Part shown: piece by piece, positions 48,444 through 59,751 of the stretch | Layout: every line of letters starts with the position of its first letter | Position numbering within the stretch: position 1 is the stretch's first letter | From: Owenia fusiformis | Lineage: Eukaryota; Annelida; Polychaeta; Sabellida; Oweniidae | NCBI GenBank assembly: GCA_903813345.2 | Contig: CAIIXF020000005.1 | Span: 26,603,375 to 26,663,374 of the forward strand | Length of the DNA: 60,000 bases | Direction: 5' to 3' | Position numbers and translations under genes: made by a program | The notes under the pieces: model-generated | The model's input: the letters and a program-made list of their open reading frames with translations, nothing else | Told to the model about the DNA's origin: nothing | Databases searched by the model: none

Positions 48444-51400
48444 ATGAGGATATACATTCTCACCAAAGTATTGGCTATTTTGTCATTGGCCATTGCTGAC
48501 ACATCTCTACCATATCCTTCCCATCATGTCATAGATGGTGATTTGTATATCATGGCAATGTTTGGTTTAACAGACATTGGCTGCAAAGACATAAGACTAT
48601 CATATTCTTTACAATATATGGAAGCTGTTGAACTTGCTCTTGAACATATAAACATGCATCGAGGCCAGTTTGAAGACCTAGGTGTCAAAATTGGTGCAAT
48701 TATTATGGATGACTGTTCATCAGCAGACCGCGGATATCAACGAACTAAAGAATTTTACAAAGGTGTCATGTTGGTCAATGATTCAACTGGTGCCCGCATT
48801 GAACCTGATCAGGTTGTTGGATTTGTTGGATCTGGAACCAGTGACAGAACTATGAAGGTTGCAGAATATTTAAAGACTACAAAGACAGCTTTAGTAACTC
48901 CAATAGCTACAAGCCCTCAGTTAAGTGACAGAGCTAGGTTCCCATATGTTGTCAGAACCTTACCATCAGACAGTAAGCAGGTAAGAATTTATTCGATATT
49001 TGGTCTAAGATATTCATTCAATGATATGCCAAACAGGTGCTCAACACATTTGGTAAGGAGAATGGTTGCATCGTTGCTTTCCACTGGGTCTAGAGCCCGG
49101 GGTGTTCACTGTATATAAACTTTGATGGGGATCCTCACACTTGTGCTATGGTATCGGTCTAGTAGTTACATATATCCTTAATTTGAGGTTGTTTTGGATT
49201 GTTTTCCTCATAGATCTGCCTTAATCTGAGGGCCTTCCTGAATTCGAATATTAGCATTTTTCTACTTTGGATATTTGGTATGGCATTGGTCCTATATTTA
49301 GACATTTGGTATGGCATTGGTCTAATATCTGGATATTTGGTATGGTATTGGTCCTATATTTAGACATTTGGTATGGCATTGGTCTAATATCTGGATATTT
49401 GGTATGGTATTGGTCCTATATTTGTGCATTTGGTATGGCTTTTGGGGTTATTTTGGGTTGGTATGGGAACACATTGAAATTTGACAGATTGCTATGGGAA
49501 CATATTGATTTCTGAGGGTTTGTGGCGTCTCACAAAACTCTGCGGCAACTGCCAGGAGAAGCAATATTGAGAGTGAACTCAGCTTGGATTTATTTACAAA
49601 GTGGTCAGTTACATCGGGCAGACTTATCAAGATGAGTTTGGAACAATCAAAACCTTGTGAATCAAGATGCAATGGTTGCACATTAGAGAATTGCTCTGGC
49701 ACATCACCAAGAAATATTACATAAATATTTAATTCTATTGAGACCTCTGCATCTTTCACAAGGAGTATTTTAATCTAAAAAATTGATTGTGCAAAATTCA
49801 AGATATATCTTGAAAAAATAGCACACTCTGATGCTTTACCAAAATATTTTCTAATCATTGGTGTGGACAATGAAGAAGAATGTAGATACATGTACGTGCC
49901 TTTTTATCTCAGTGATCCTGAAAAATCTCATTGATTCATGTATTTGTAGGGGCCTGCTTTTGCAGCATTTTTCATGAGTCTTGGCTGGCCCAATGTTCAT
50001 GTTATCATTGAAGATGATTCATCATATGCCAAAGACTTAGCAAGTACATTCAAAGAAACATTTGAAAAGGAAGAACAAGGGAGATGCATAGCCTCTACAC
50101 ACATGCTAAATGTAAGTGAAATTTTTTGGATATGGAACAGGTAGTTCTGTATGTTCATACATTATAATGGCTTCATCATGGAGTCCCATATTATTTTAGG
50201 TACATACAACTCATTCTAAATAGTCATCAATTAACACAATTCTTGTAAGATACATCTTTAGAATGAATTGAAGCATATTTTAAACCCAAATATGTAGAAA
50301 TATATCGATCATATCAAGTGTGGTTGGCGATCCAAAACGTATTTCAAAAAATCGAGACTTGTTTTTATGAATTTCATCTATGTTTTAAATGGAACAGAAT
50401 TAATATTTTTCACAGAAAGATGGCAGCTGCATTCTGAAAGTTAATAATTGTTAGCCAAGTCCCGGGCCAAGTATGCCTTGTTTTTTTATTTCTTCAAATA
50501 CATGTATTCTTGCAGGTCAAGGATCAGTATAATAGACTAGTACCTGGTGCGAGTAGATAAAAACTTGATTTACGTCATTGAATATTGCAATTATAATACT
50601 AGTAATTACAATTGAAATTATCAATATAGCGATATTTGCAATTTTGATACAGGGCAAGTCTCGGTTTGGAGAACAGTCTCCTGGGCTAATAATATTTTTA
50701 TGAAAAATATAGAAATATCACCCAATTGAATTACGGATATTCAAAAGAGGAAAATATCAAAAACTGTCCGAAGCAGGCATAACATGCAGTATAGTAGACC
50801 GATTCAATAAAAGTCAAGTCTCAATTTGAAGAAAGAAGTTCATCAGTGTACTGCCCTAATGATTTTTTATGAAAAATATAGAAATATCAACCAAATTAAA
50901 TTATGCATATTCAAAAGAGTACAATTAAATCTACAAAAGGACATTTATATCCAAAGCAGGCGTAATGTGCAGTAGACTGATGAACTTCATTCTCCAAACC
51001 GACAATAGTCTTTTGATATTATCGCTAATACTGATAATTTTGATAGTATTACTATTAGCGATAATAAGTATAGCCAAGTTATCAAAATTATCTGATAATT
51101 CTAAATTCACTTTGGCCATTTTCTTAGAAACTGAATAACTTCAGGCAAAACAGATTTTTCAGATTTAGACAAAATCATCAGACTCAAAGGCCATTAAAAA
51201 TTGACAAGACAAACATGTAGATAAACCACAACAAGTAATCCTGCAGAATTTATACAGTATTATTTATTTTCAGAGCTCACAGGCGAGGTATCACAATGAA
51301 CAAATAATTTCAGCCATCATAAACAGCTCCTCCAAGTCTGATATAGTTTTGTATTTGGCATTAAAAATCAGAGATTTACTAGAAGCCAAGGAAAAATATC

Positions 51401-54400
51401 TTGCAAATGAAAAAGCAAAACGTTAGTTTACTTATCATATTTAAGTCAATATAGTATATACCCACAATCAGACTGCCCTTCCAACCATTTTACACCACTC
51501 TATCATTATTACACAACTTAGACAACCATACTATATCTAACTTATGTAATTGAATATCCATTATTAAGAATGAATCAAAAATGTGCACATGATTTTAGTC
51601 CCTTCATAAATGTTGATATATGTATATGTTTATAACTTGTAGGCCTTGTGTTTATTGGGACAGAGGGATGGGGAAGAACTGAAAATTTGGTTAAAGGTCA
51701 TGAAAAAGCAGCCAACGGCTCAATAACAATAGGCCTCTATGGAGAACCTGTCAAACTTTTTGATGCACAAATGTCAAAACTCAGGTGAGAACTCAATTTT
51801 AGGTTTATTAATTTAAAGTTTGAACTTCGGGACAGAGTAACAGAAGTGCAGCAAAAACCAGAAAAAAGTGAAATGGTTGATACCTTTAGTCCCACATGGA
51901 GAACCTGTCACAGGTATCTGATATACTTTGTCAAAGGCTTGGGCAAGATCACATTCATAGACAATTCAATATTAAACACAAATCATTAAGAATAAAAATC
52001 ACAATCTGGTGAACAGCCAATTCAACATTCTATGCTCATCTGTTTCAATAATGGTCTACTTTTTCTGCAGATTTGGCCAAAATTCTTCCCGCAGTGTTCA
52101 CACGGACTTATACTTCAAAGCTTTGTTCAATTGTGATACCAATTGTTCTGCAAACATGATTATAACAGAGGCTCCAACTTATAGCCAAGACACATTCATA
52201 CTGCAATTAATTAATGCTGTCTTTGCGCTTGGCAAAGCTACAACTGAAAGACTCAAAGAGAAATGTGGCAGAGAGGCCGAGGCTGTATGTGATGAATTTG
52301 GTACAGCATTTGGAGAGGAATTTACGGAAGCTTTGGATAACATGTGCTTCAAGGGCATTGATGGTATAATAATGTACATTTACCATTTCTGTCAATAAGA
52401 TTCTCTAAATATTACAGGCCTGTAGCCTTAGCCCCCCCCCCCAGGTATCTCCTAAAATAATGTGGACCTACCTTTTTTGCTTTCTTGAAGAATTTTCTGA
52501 CATTTCGAGGTAGAAGGTAACATTTGGTGACATATGTAGTATCATGTACGGTGTATTTTGATGTGATTGCCACTTTCTTTTTATAAAATTCTAAATTGAC
52601 TAGAACAGCGAGGCAACTAAATGATTCAGAAATTAATCATATATTTTGATACTTTAATCGCTCAGAAGGTGCCAAATAAGCCTAAATATTCAATTTTTAT
52701 ATAAATACATAAATCACATATTTTGATCCTCGAATTGCCCCGAGTGACAAAATCAGCCCAAAAATCTTAACTTTTTCAGGGAAGCATGCCCCTGATTCTT
52801 TAATAAATCATATATTTTGATCCTAGAATCGCTCAGAATGCACTAAATCAGCCCAAAATCAGCCCTCTGGCTACATCAGTCACAAGCTATTATTTTACAG
52901 GCCATGATAATTTGGCTCAAATTTTGTTCCGTCTAAATCAGCTAACTAGTCATTTTAACACCATGAGGGAATAACTGGGCATTTTTCAAAATTTTGGCCC
53001 TTATTTTCTTCTGTGCAAGCGTGGACATTTTTGGGTCCCCCTCCCTTGTTTTCGTGGCCACCCCTGGTGTCTTGTTAACAACACTTGTGGTCACAATGCG
53101 AAGTTGGTTAAGCATGAAAACATTTTTGTGTGTTGATGGGGGGGGGGGGGGGGGTTCGAGCCCCCTCCCCTAACCAAAACCTGGCTACGGGCATGTATTG
53201 GGAACAGTAAAATGAATGAACAAGATGTCACTACCTGCATATGGTAACAAAAGTGTAACAGTTTGTGACAGATCCCAATCACTGACCACCAAAACCAAAC
53301 TCAGAACATCAGTCACTAATATATGTAACATTATTTTCTCTACCACTAAAACAGTAAGACAATAAAAAATTTCTTATGCATTAAAATGAAGCAACAATTA
53401 TTTTAAAGTACAACAATAAATGTTTTCAAAGTTGTACATTGTAGGCCAAGATGTTGCGATTCGTGACCGAGAGAGTTACAGGGCTTATGATTTCTTCTAC
53501 TGGGAGGATGGAACTCCAATCAAGGTAACATCAATGTGCTGAAAAGCAATCAGTGCTGTTATTAAAAAAAACATGTTGCATGTTATGGTACATAATATAC
53601 AATAGGTGTATTCTCTGCTTTTCTGAATTTTTCTCAAAATTTCATTCAAATCAATCACATTTCAGATTGGTAGATCAGGCACTGAGGGTAGGACTTATAC
53701 ACCAGATTCAAATCATTCAAGTTTTCCAGAAGGCGGCTACTACGACAACTTGCCACGATCTGAATGTCCCAAAAGTAAGATGTAGTGATGTGTATTTTCA
53801 CTAAAATTTTCAAGGATTATACATGGGGCAGGGACATAAACCAATTTCATAAGAGATTAATTTGTATTTGAGATGTTAGCAAAATTGTTAATGGTAGTTC
53901 TTGCAACCCTAACACGTGTTAATTGTGCGAGAAAATATTGACAAGTAAACATAATTTTGATGATAGGCTAAAGCTTCATCGACCATGGACTTACAGAAAT
54001 GCACTGGAAACTTTGAAAATACTTGTCATGCCCTATTAATTGATTGAACGATACTTTTTCTGGCTTAAAGGAATTCTAGGTGATAAAAATAACAAAACAT
54101 TGCTTCTGGGACAAGTATACATACCATGTTTCTGACAAATCGAAAAAATTTGATCGATAAAATCATGGATTTATAAAACCGGAAGAGCTTTCTCTGACAT
54201 CAGTGTGGAATATTTTAATAATTTCAAATTTTGCCGTGGATTCGATTTTAAATACTTCTTAATGATCTTCAAATGCTTATTATTACTATGGTTTCTATTT
54301 GTAATATTTTGACTTCCCCGCTTCATAAAAACAAAATTATCACCATTTAGTGAACTCGAAAATTCACTTCCGGTCTATCGTAATACAGATGAGCTGAAAG

Positions 54401-55713
54401 ATGTCGTGAACACCTTTCATTCCTCAGTCTAAATATGGCTTTTCAAGGTTCAATAGATGACTTTGAATGGACTTGCATGCATAGTTTGAAAATAGAATCA
54501 TCAAAGGTTTTAAACCATGAAATCGACTCTAAAGCCTGAAAAAAATATTTTGAACCATTTTGTCGGCTGTATGTTACAATGTGCCTAGCCTTTAAAAATT
54601 CTAAAGTATATAATTTATCTTTGCACAAATAATATCCTTTGAAAGATTATTGTGCATATTAAAATGTGCATTAGGTTTTCCATGGAGGTTCATAATTGTT
54701 GGTATACATCCATGGTTTTGCTTATTGTAGGACATGGAAAATATATAAAATCACAAATGTGAAGTTTATCAAAAGTCAAAATATTTAAACTTTTTTGTAC
54801 ATAATATATACATGTATGCCAGAGTTAATATGCAAGGAAAAATAAGCAAACATAAAAGGCATATTTTAAGAGACTGATAAGCTTTCAAATGACACCATTT
54901 GAGGATATGTCAGGTTTTTTAAGTAATGCTGTTTCTGAGGCTGAGACCATTGACTATCAGTAGTCAGTCCATTTCTGTTAGTCTGTGCATCAATAGATCA
55001 TTAGTATAATGAATGAACACCACAATTAGTCCGCATTCAAGGCAGTCAAATTTATAATTCTATAAAATAAATGCTATATACATGAATAGATGTCTCTGCA
55101 TACAGTTTCTCCGGGCTTTGGTGGGCCTGGTGGGTCATTTAGTATAGTAAGTTGATGGAACAAGTTGACGGAACAAGTTGACATGGGCAGCTTGAAGTTC
55201 ATTTCATTTTCACTGCAGAAAAACAGCGCATTTATACACTGCTTAATTTTGAGTGATTCGGCCACTAACTATGGAGCTCTTCATGGTGGAAGAGATAAAA
55301 CCATGACAAGAAAAAATTCAATGTACCGATTTAAATTATGTTTCTCTGGTGGGTACATAAGACATTGTGCTTTGAAGTAAGGGTGATGATTGAGCATAAC
55401 TTCGATCTGTTTTTTCTTGAGGACATCTGAAGTTAACATCACAGCCTATGGCAAAATAATTGTGGTGTGCATTCAATCTACTAAACTAATGGAAGGCAAT
55501 ATAATATACATGTACTACTACTCCATCTTAGATTTGGGTTTTTCAGAATGGAGTGGCTATTTCTGTAAAAGATGTAGATTGGGTAGAAATAAGAATAAGC
55601 TAGATCCAAAGTGTTGGGACTGTTCACAGACAAGGAGGGATGGATACACAATATGTGATGCATGTGTCCCATTTGAGGAGGAATTCAAATGCTTTAACTG
55701 TGTGAAGAAATGA
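48444..55713 (+). CDS. Secreted Venus-flytrap protein, class C GPCR ectodomain-like, paralogue B
   Basis: Eight coding exons: 48444-48980, 49950-50111, 51274-51421, 51643-51784, 52071-52363, 53445-53524, 53666-53774 and 55547-55713. They join without a stop into 545 residues. Exon lengths equal those of paralogue A except exon 6 (one codon shorter) and the last exon. The protein has a signal peptide (MRIYILTKVLAILSLAIA), a full two-lobe Venus-flytrap domain and the nine-cysteine tail, ending CFNCVKK and TGA. A polyadenylation signal follows 47 bases after the stop, so it is a genuine terminal exon with no seven-helix domain. GSGTSDRT keeps the small-residue loop of amino-acid-binding mGluRs better than A (ASPTSDRT). 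Probably a secreted amino-acid-binding or decoy-like protein; the ligand is unknown. Confidence 0.88.
49265..49435. repeat. ~62-bp tandem repeat in gene B intron 1
   Basis: About three units of GACATTTGGTATGGCATTGG plus a GGATATTTGGTATGGTATTG half. Paralogue A has fewer units at 28795-28880, so the array changed length after duplication. Confidence 0.8.
52414..53196. mobile_element. TIR element in gene B intron 5
   Basis: ACAGGCCTGTAGCC and inverted GGCTACGGGCATGT enclose 783 bp, flanked by ATT. Paralogue A is empty at about 35720-35730. A C-run near the left end (from 52432) and a G-run near the right (about 53139-53154) are complementary and could pair or form G-quadruplexes. No transposase frame. 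Confidence 0.7.
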
Positions 55714-55759
55714 ATACCAATGGATTTTACTGTATGATATAGGATGCAAAATAGCATAT

Positions 55760-55765
55760 AATAAA
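55760..55765 (+). terminator. Polyadenylation signal of gene B
   Basis: AATAAA begins 47 bases past the stop codon at 55711-55713, in a context conserved downstream of gene A. Confidence 0.55.
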
Positions 55766-55805
55766 AATTGAATGCATTAGATTTACAAGCATTTTCTTCA
55801 CATCT

Positions 55806-55873
55806 GGATACAGGGTTTATCCCAAGGGAAATATGTGTATCTCCCAAGGGACCGCGGGATAAACCCTGTATCC
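55806..55873. repeat. Hairpin with 18-bp perfect arms
   Basis: GGATACAGGGTTTATCCC at 55806 is perfectly inverted at 55856-55873, leaving a 32-base loop with CCAAGGG repeated in it. It lies downstream of the gene B polyadenylation signal. Confidence 0.9.
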
Positions 55874-55984
55874 AAAACCGACCATACATAACAGATGTAT
55901 TTCATACCTACTGAGGTTCTAGGTACATCATACGTTACAAAGATCCAAAATTCCAAAACATACTTAAGGTACTAGGCGGTTTTT

Positions 55985-56175
55985 TGGTCTTAAAGTTTGC
56001 GAGATTTTCCAAAAATTTGTAAAAAAAGAAAATATGAAAAATAATTTTGAAAAAAAACGAAAAAAATTTGAAAAAATGTGAAAAAAAATTTGACAAAAAT
56101 AGAAAAAAATTTGGAAAAAAATGTGAAAAAAAAATGTGGAAAAAATTTTGAAAAAATTTTTGAAAAAATTAAGCG
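55985..56175. repeat. GAAAAAA-type quasi-tandem repeat
   Basis: Irregular units of AATTTGAAAAAA and AAATGTGAAAAAA with variable spacing. The minus-strand frame rich in phenylalanine is a product of this low complexity. Confidence 0.8.
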
Positions 56176-56179
56176 TGTA

Positions 56180-57161
56180 TTCATCCCGGTCCCTAGATAC
56201 ACTATATATGGATCTCTAATCTGATGTTCCTGTACAGATGTACTACATTTGAAGTAAAGTAGGGCAAGCATTGCTAGGAACATGTTCAATTCAAACCTTT
56301 TTCATGAATGCATTTATTCAAATTATTGACAATAATTTCATTTATGGCAATGTGAGAGTCGGTTAAGGTTTAGGTATGAACAAGCCCTGAGAAGACCATT
56401 CCCCGGTTATCCCAGGTAAATGTTTCTGGTAAGTTACACTGAACGAAACATCAAGCTTCAGATCTCGAGAGTACGAGATGAGACTTCAGACGAGATATCG
56501 ATAGGATTGAAGTTGGAGGGTCTTCTCCCTAGGTCCTTAAAAAATCCTTAAACATCAATGTAAGTTATACATTTCGATTCTTTTTATCGACATTTATCTC
56601 TTGTATATACATTTATCTATCGCTGAATCGTTTTGTGAAAATTTTATCGTAATATTTCACACAAAAAATGTCAGTTTAAAAATGTTCAAAAAAAAAAAAA
56701 TTTTCAAACACGTTTCATCTTTTGTCTTTTATGCCTTTGTAGTTGTTTTTATGTTTGAAATATTCAATTGATATCTTGAACATATAATTTTAAAACTTGA
56801 ATTTATACAAAATGATTAATTTATTGATGAAGATGGACACGTCACGTACATGTCCTCAAACTACGTTCTATTACCCGCATAATGTGGGGTCGAATTGGCG
56901 TTTTTTCTTATCATTCTTGTGCCAATTTCGATAGACTCCATCCAATCTAACGATAGATATTTCATTTATTTACGAGTGTAAGTTACCTTGTAGGCTTTTA
57001 AATAAATATACCTATTCTATTTATTATCCCATTCCAGAGATTTCTGGTTGATATCGGGATTATTCATAGTACCATAAAGGTACAGATATCATTTTATTAC
57101 TTGATATGTATTTATCTCTTGAGAGAGCTATAATATTATTCCTTTTCTTTCTATATTTCAG
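56180..57161 (+). other. Probable leader region of the DIRS-like retroelement
   Basis: There is no coding frame of note. It ends in a strong pyrimidine tract and acceptor (TTTCTATATTTCAG at 57148-57161), so the retroelement transcript may have a spliced leader exon here. I cannot place the element's left terminal repeat. Confidence 0.35.
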
Positions 57162-57256
57162 ACACCTTATTGCACATAATAGACTTTACTCTGAGGATAA
57201 GACAGGAGTCAAAAATATCCTTTCCTTTTCTTCTCCCATTATACAAGAAATTAGAT

Positions 57257-57856
57257 ATGCCTAAGAATATTAGGGTCAACATTATAGGCCACAGTTTTGT
57301 CCGGAAAATAGAGGAAACTAACCAATTTGACTTTAAATTAAAGGAAGACATAGTTAATCATAATACCTCCATTGTATATACAATTAAACAATTCCAAGAT
57401 GGTGTTAAATATGAAAATCCCTATCCAGATATGGCTATATTACAGCTAGGAGAAAATGATCTGGTTCACAGACCATCTACCTTTGTTGCAGAAAATCTCA
57501 TCACCTTGGCTGAACAATATTTAGACATACATCCTTCATTGAAAGCCTTTTATATTGGAGAACTATTTCAGCGTTCATGGCATCCTTTCAAATCCTCGAT
57601 CAATACTGCTTCAGACTGCATTCAGTATAATTCAAAAATCTTATCTACCAATTTCAAATTGTTAAATGATATTCACCATCATAAGGACAATAGACTTTTC
57701 TTCCTCCATCACCCACATACCACCCAATATAAAAATCAATGGTCGAATTTAATAGATGACACCCACGATCCCATACATCTCAATGCAAAAGGGGAAAAGC
57801 GTTTGGTCAAGTCCTGGAAAGGCGCAGTCCTGAGATTTCTTGATTACATTTATTAG
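57257..57856 (+). CDS. SGNH-hydrolase-like ORF of a DIRS/Ngaro-type retroelement
   Basis: A 199-residue protein from the ATG at 57257; the frame is open back to the acceptor at 57162. Its layout is that of SGNH/GDSL hydrolases: a first strand and nucleophile block IIGHSF (9-14), block III GEND (65-68) and a catalytic DPIH dyad (D171, H174). The first block reads GHS instead of the usual GDS. Such ORFs accompany tyrosine-recombinase retrotransposons of the Ngaro group and some LINEs; their role is unknown. The TAG stop at 57854-57856 is followed directly by GTAAGA, a donor. The next ORF starts right after an acceptor at 58448. Confidence 0.75.
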   Translation: MPKNIRVNIIGHSFVRKIEETNQFDFKLKEDIVNHNTSIVYTIKQFQDGVKYENPYPDMAILQLGENDLVHRPSTFVAENLITLAEQYLDIHPSLKAFYIGELFQRSWHPFKSSINTASDCIQYNSKILSTNFKLLNDIHHHKDNRLFFLHHPHTTQYKNQWSNLIDDTHDPIHLNAKGEKRLVKSWKGAVLRFLDYIY

Positions 57857-58448
57857 GTAAGAATAAGTAGACTTAACATTAGAAGAGACGGCTACTCTTC
57901 TCTAACCGAACATAAGCCAGAGAGTCGTTAACCATTCACAATAGTTTATTCACTTATTTATCCTTCATAAGTACTATACTTACTTTAGGAAATTTAGTTT
58001 CCTCCTTACTTATATATTATCATATTTATATTATGATAATATCTATTATTTTATATATCATCTGCATTTATTCATGCAGTGTATACTATACCTTTAGACT
58101 TAGATGTTATCATATTTATATTATGATAAAAATTCATATTATTTATATATCATATGCATTTATTCATGCATTGTATACTTTACCTTTATTCTTAGAGGTT
58201 ATCATATTTATATTATGATATTCCATATTTTTTTATACATCATATGCATTTATTTATGCAGTGTATTCTAAATCATATTTATTATGATTAGCCTTATGGG
58301 CATTTATTATGATTAGCCTTAGGCTATGGGCAGCATATTTATATACATCTTAGCAAAGGAGCATGTGCTTCTATTTATATTTATCTAAAATGTTATTATG
58401 TCTTGAAGTTGCTTACCCTCTATATAAATACTACTCATTTCATTCCAG
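57857..58448 (+). other. Probable 592-bp intron between two retroelement ORFs
   Basis: It starts GTAAGAATAAG immediately after the TAG of the SGNH ORF. It ends in CATTTCATTCCAG immediately before the ATG of the Gag-like ORF. Splicing would leave TAG-ATG with both ORFs in one frame. The interior has AT-rich repeats and no long frame. Confidence 0.5.
58018..58290. repeat. ~91-bp tandem repeat inside the retroelement intron
   Basis: Three units begin near 58018, 58108 and 58200 with TATCATATTTATATTATGAT, followed by ATATGCATTTATTCATGCA. The third is partly degenerate. Confidence 0.8.
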
Positions 58449-59747
58449 ATGTCTGAAACTGAAGGATCTGATCCTAGCCCAAGTATTACTATAGAAGAGT
58501 ATCACACTTCTAATACCCTGACTGCAGCCAAGTCTATGCCCACTTTAATAAGAGGCAACTTTACAACAACTTGTCCCGGTATACCTTCCTATTCCACGAC
58601 ATCTTCCATTCCATCCCAACCCAACATGTCATTCTCTCTAAATAGACCCACATCATCTATTACTCGCCCTATTCCATCTTTTGCATCAAGCGGTAATATC
58701 CAACCCTACCCTTTTATCCCTCCCACCCCTTTTATCCCTCCCACCCCTTCTAACCTTTCAGCTTTTCCTAATTTCCAACCCGTCTCTACAGCTTATGGCT
58801 TAATTCCCAACCCAAATGCCATGCTACAAGGACAGGTGTCCGTAGCCTCTATGAATCCCATTCCCAATCAAATGCCCTTTCCAAATCAAGGACAAACACA
58901 AGGTGGTTTTACACTCCCTCCTACTACTCAACCTAGTTTTGCTTCAACTTTTCCACAAAACTTCAATCCTACCGATTATCAACTCTCTCTATCCATGCAG
59001 TCTGCTCCCCTTCATAACCTCATTCCCCAAAAGCTTAAAGATAAAATTTGGGCTGACGAATATATTGCCCTTTCATCCCTTGTCAAAGGCCCTGAAGAAG
59101 ACAAAAACAATGATTATGTCCTCTGTGAAATGAAATCTGATGGTTCTTTTGAATCAAAACATTTGAATTTAAACCCTTCAAAGAAAGGAAAAATCCTTTC
59201 ATTTCCAGAATGGATCCGAGCATTCAGTATATTTATTGCTGTCTATACCCAAAGATTTCCTGATCAAACCCCACACCTCTTGAAATATATGGTTTCTGTT
59301 ACGGAACTTTTTCAAAGACATCAAGGTTGGAGGGTGTATGACAAAAAATTTAGAGATGAAAGGGCAAAGACAAAATTTCCGTGGGGAATGCTACATTTTG
59401 AATACTGGTTAAAAGCCAAAGAACTTAATGCAAATGCTTCAACTCTTTGGATCTCTAAACATGAGCAAAACATGTTTGGTTTTACTGACAACAAGATGTA
59501 TTATCCCCCCAAAAATTCACAAAAAACCACCCAGTCCAAATCTGAGATTCCATTAGGGTATTGTTTTCCCTTCCATCAAGGACTCACTTGTGACAAATCC
59601 CCTTGTCCCTTTAACCACACCTGCCCAACCTGCAATCGTTCCAAACACTCCATGTCAAAATGTTACTCCCGCAACAACAACAGGCAAGCCCAATTCCCCA
59701 ACAAAAAGCGTTCAAGTACTGGAGACTCCAAAAAACCCTTCGAGTGA
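58449..59747 (+). CDS. Gag-like ORF1 of a DIRS/Ngaro-type retroelement
   Basis: A 432-residue protein. Residues 1-185 are Pro/Ser/Thr/Asn-rich and probably disordered, with a duplicated PFIPPTP. From about 195 a conserved domain has KLKDKIWADEYIALSSL, typical of DIRS-group Gag-like proteins, then FPEWIRAFSIF and KFPWGMLHFEYW. A cysteine/histidine cluster at about 372-405 (CFPFH, CDKSPC, FNHTCPTC, H, C) forms one or two nucleic-acid-binding zinc fingers. The ATG lies directly after a splice acceptor. The RT ORF begins 4 bases after its stop, in the +1 frame, and is open well upstream of that, overlapping it. Confidence 0.85.
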   Translation: MSETEGSDPSPSITIEEYHTSNTLTAAKSMPTLIRGNFTTTCPGIPSYSTTSSIPSQPNMSFSLNRPTSSITRPIPSFASSGNIQPYPFIPPTPFIPPTPSNLSAFPNFQPVSTAYGLIPNPNAMLQGQVSVASMNPIPNQMPFPNQGQTQGGFTLPPTTQPSFASTFPQNFNPTDYQLSLSMQSAPLHNLIPQKLKDKIWADEYIALSSLVKGPEEDKNNDYVLCEMKSDGSFESKHLNLNPSKKGKILSFPEWIRAFSIFIAVYTQRFPDQTPHLLKYMVSVTELFQRHQGWRVYDKKFRDERAKTKFPWGMLHFEYWLKAKELNANASTLWISKHEQNMFGFTDNKMYYPPKNSQKTTQSKSEIPLGYCFPFHQGLTCDKSPCPFNHTCPTCNRSKHSMSKCYSRNNNRQAQFPNKKRSSTGDSKKPFE

Positions 59748-59751
59748 ACTT

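Noticed and set aside
53135-53170. GGTTCGAGCCCC word resembling a tRNA T-loop
   Set aside because: There is no cloverleaf around it; it is the G-run edge of a transposon.
55990-56289. Phe-rich minus-strand frame
   Set aside because: It is the translation of a GAAAAAA low-complexity tract.
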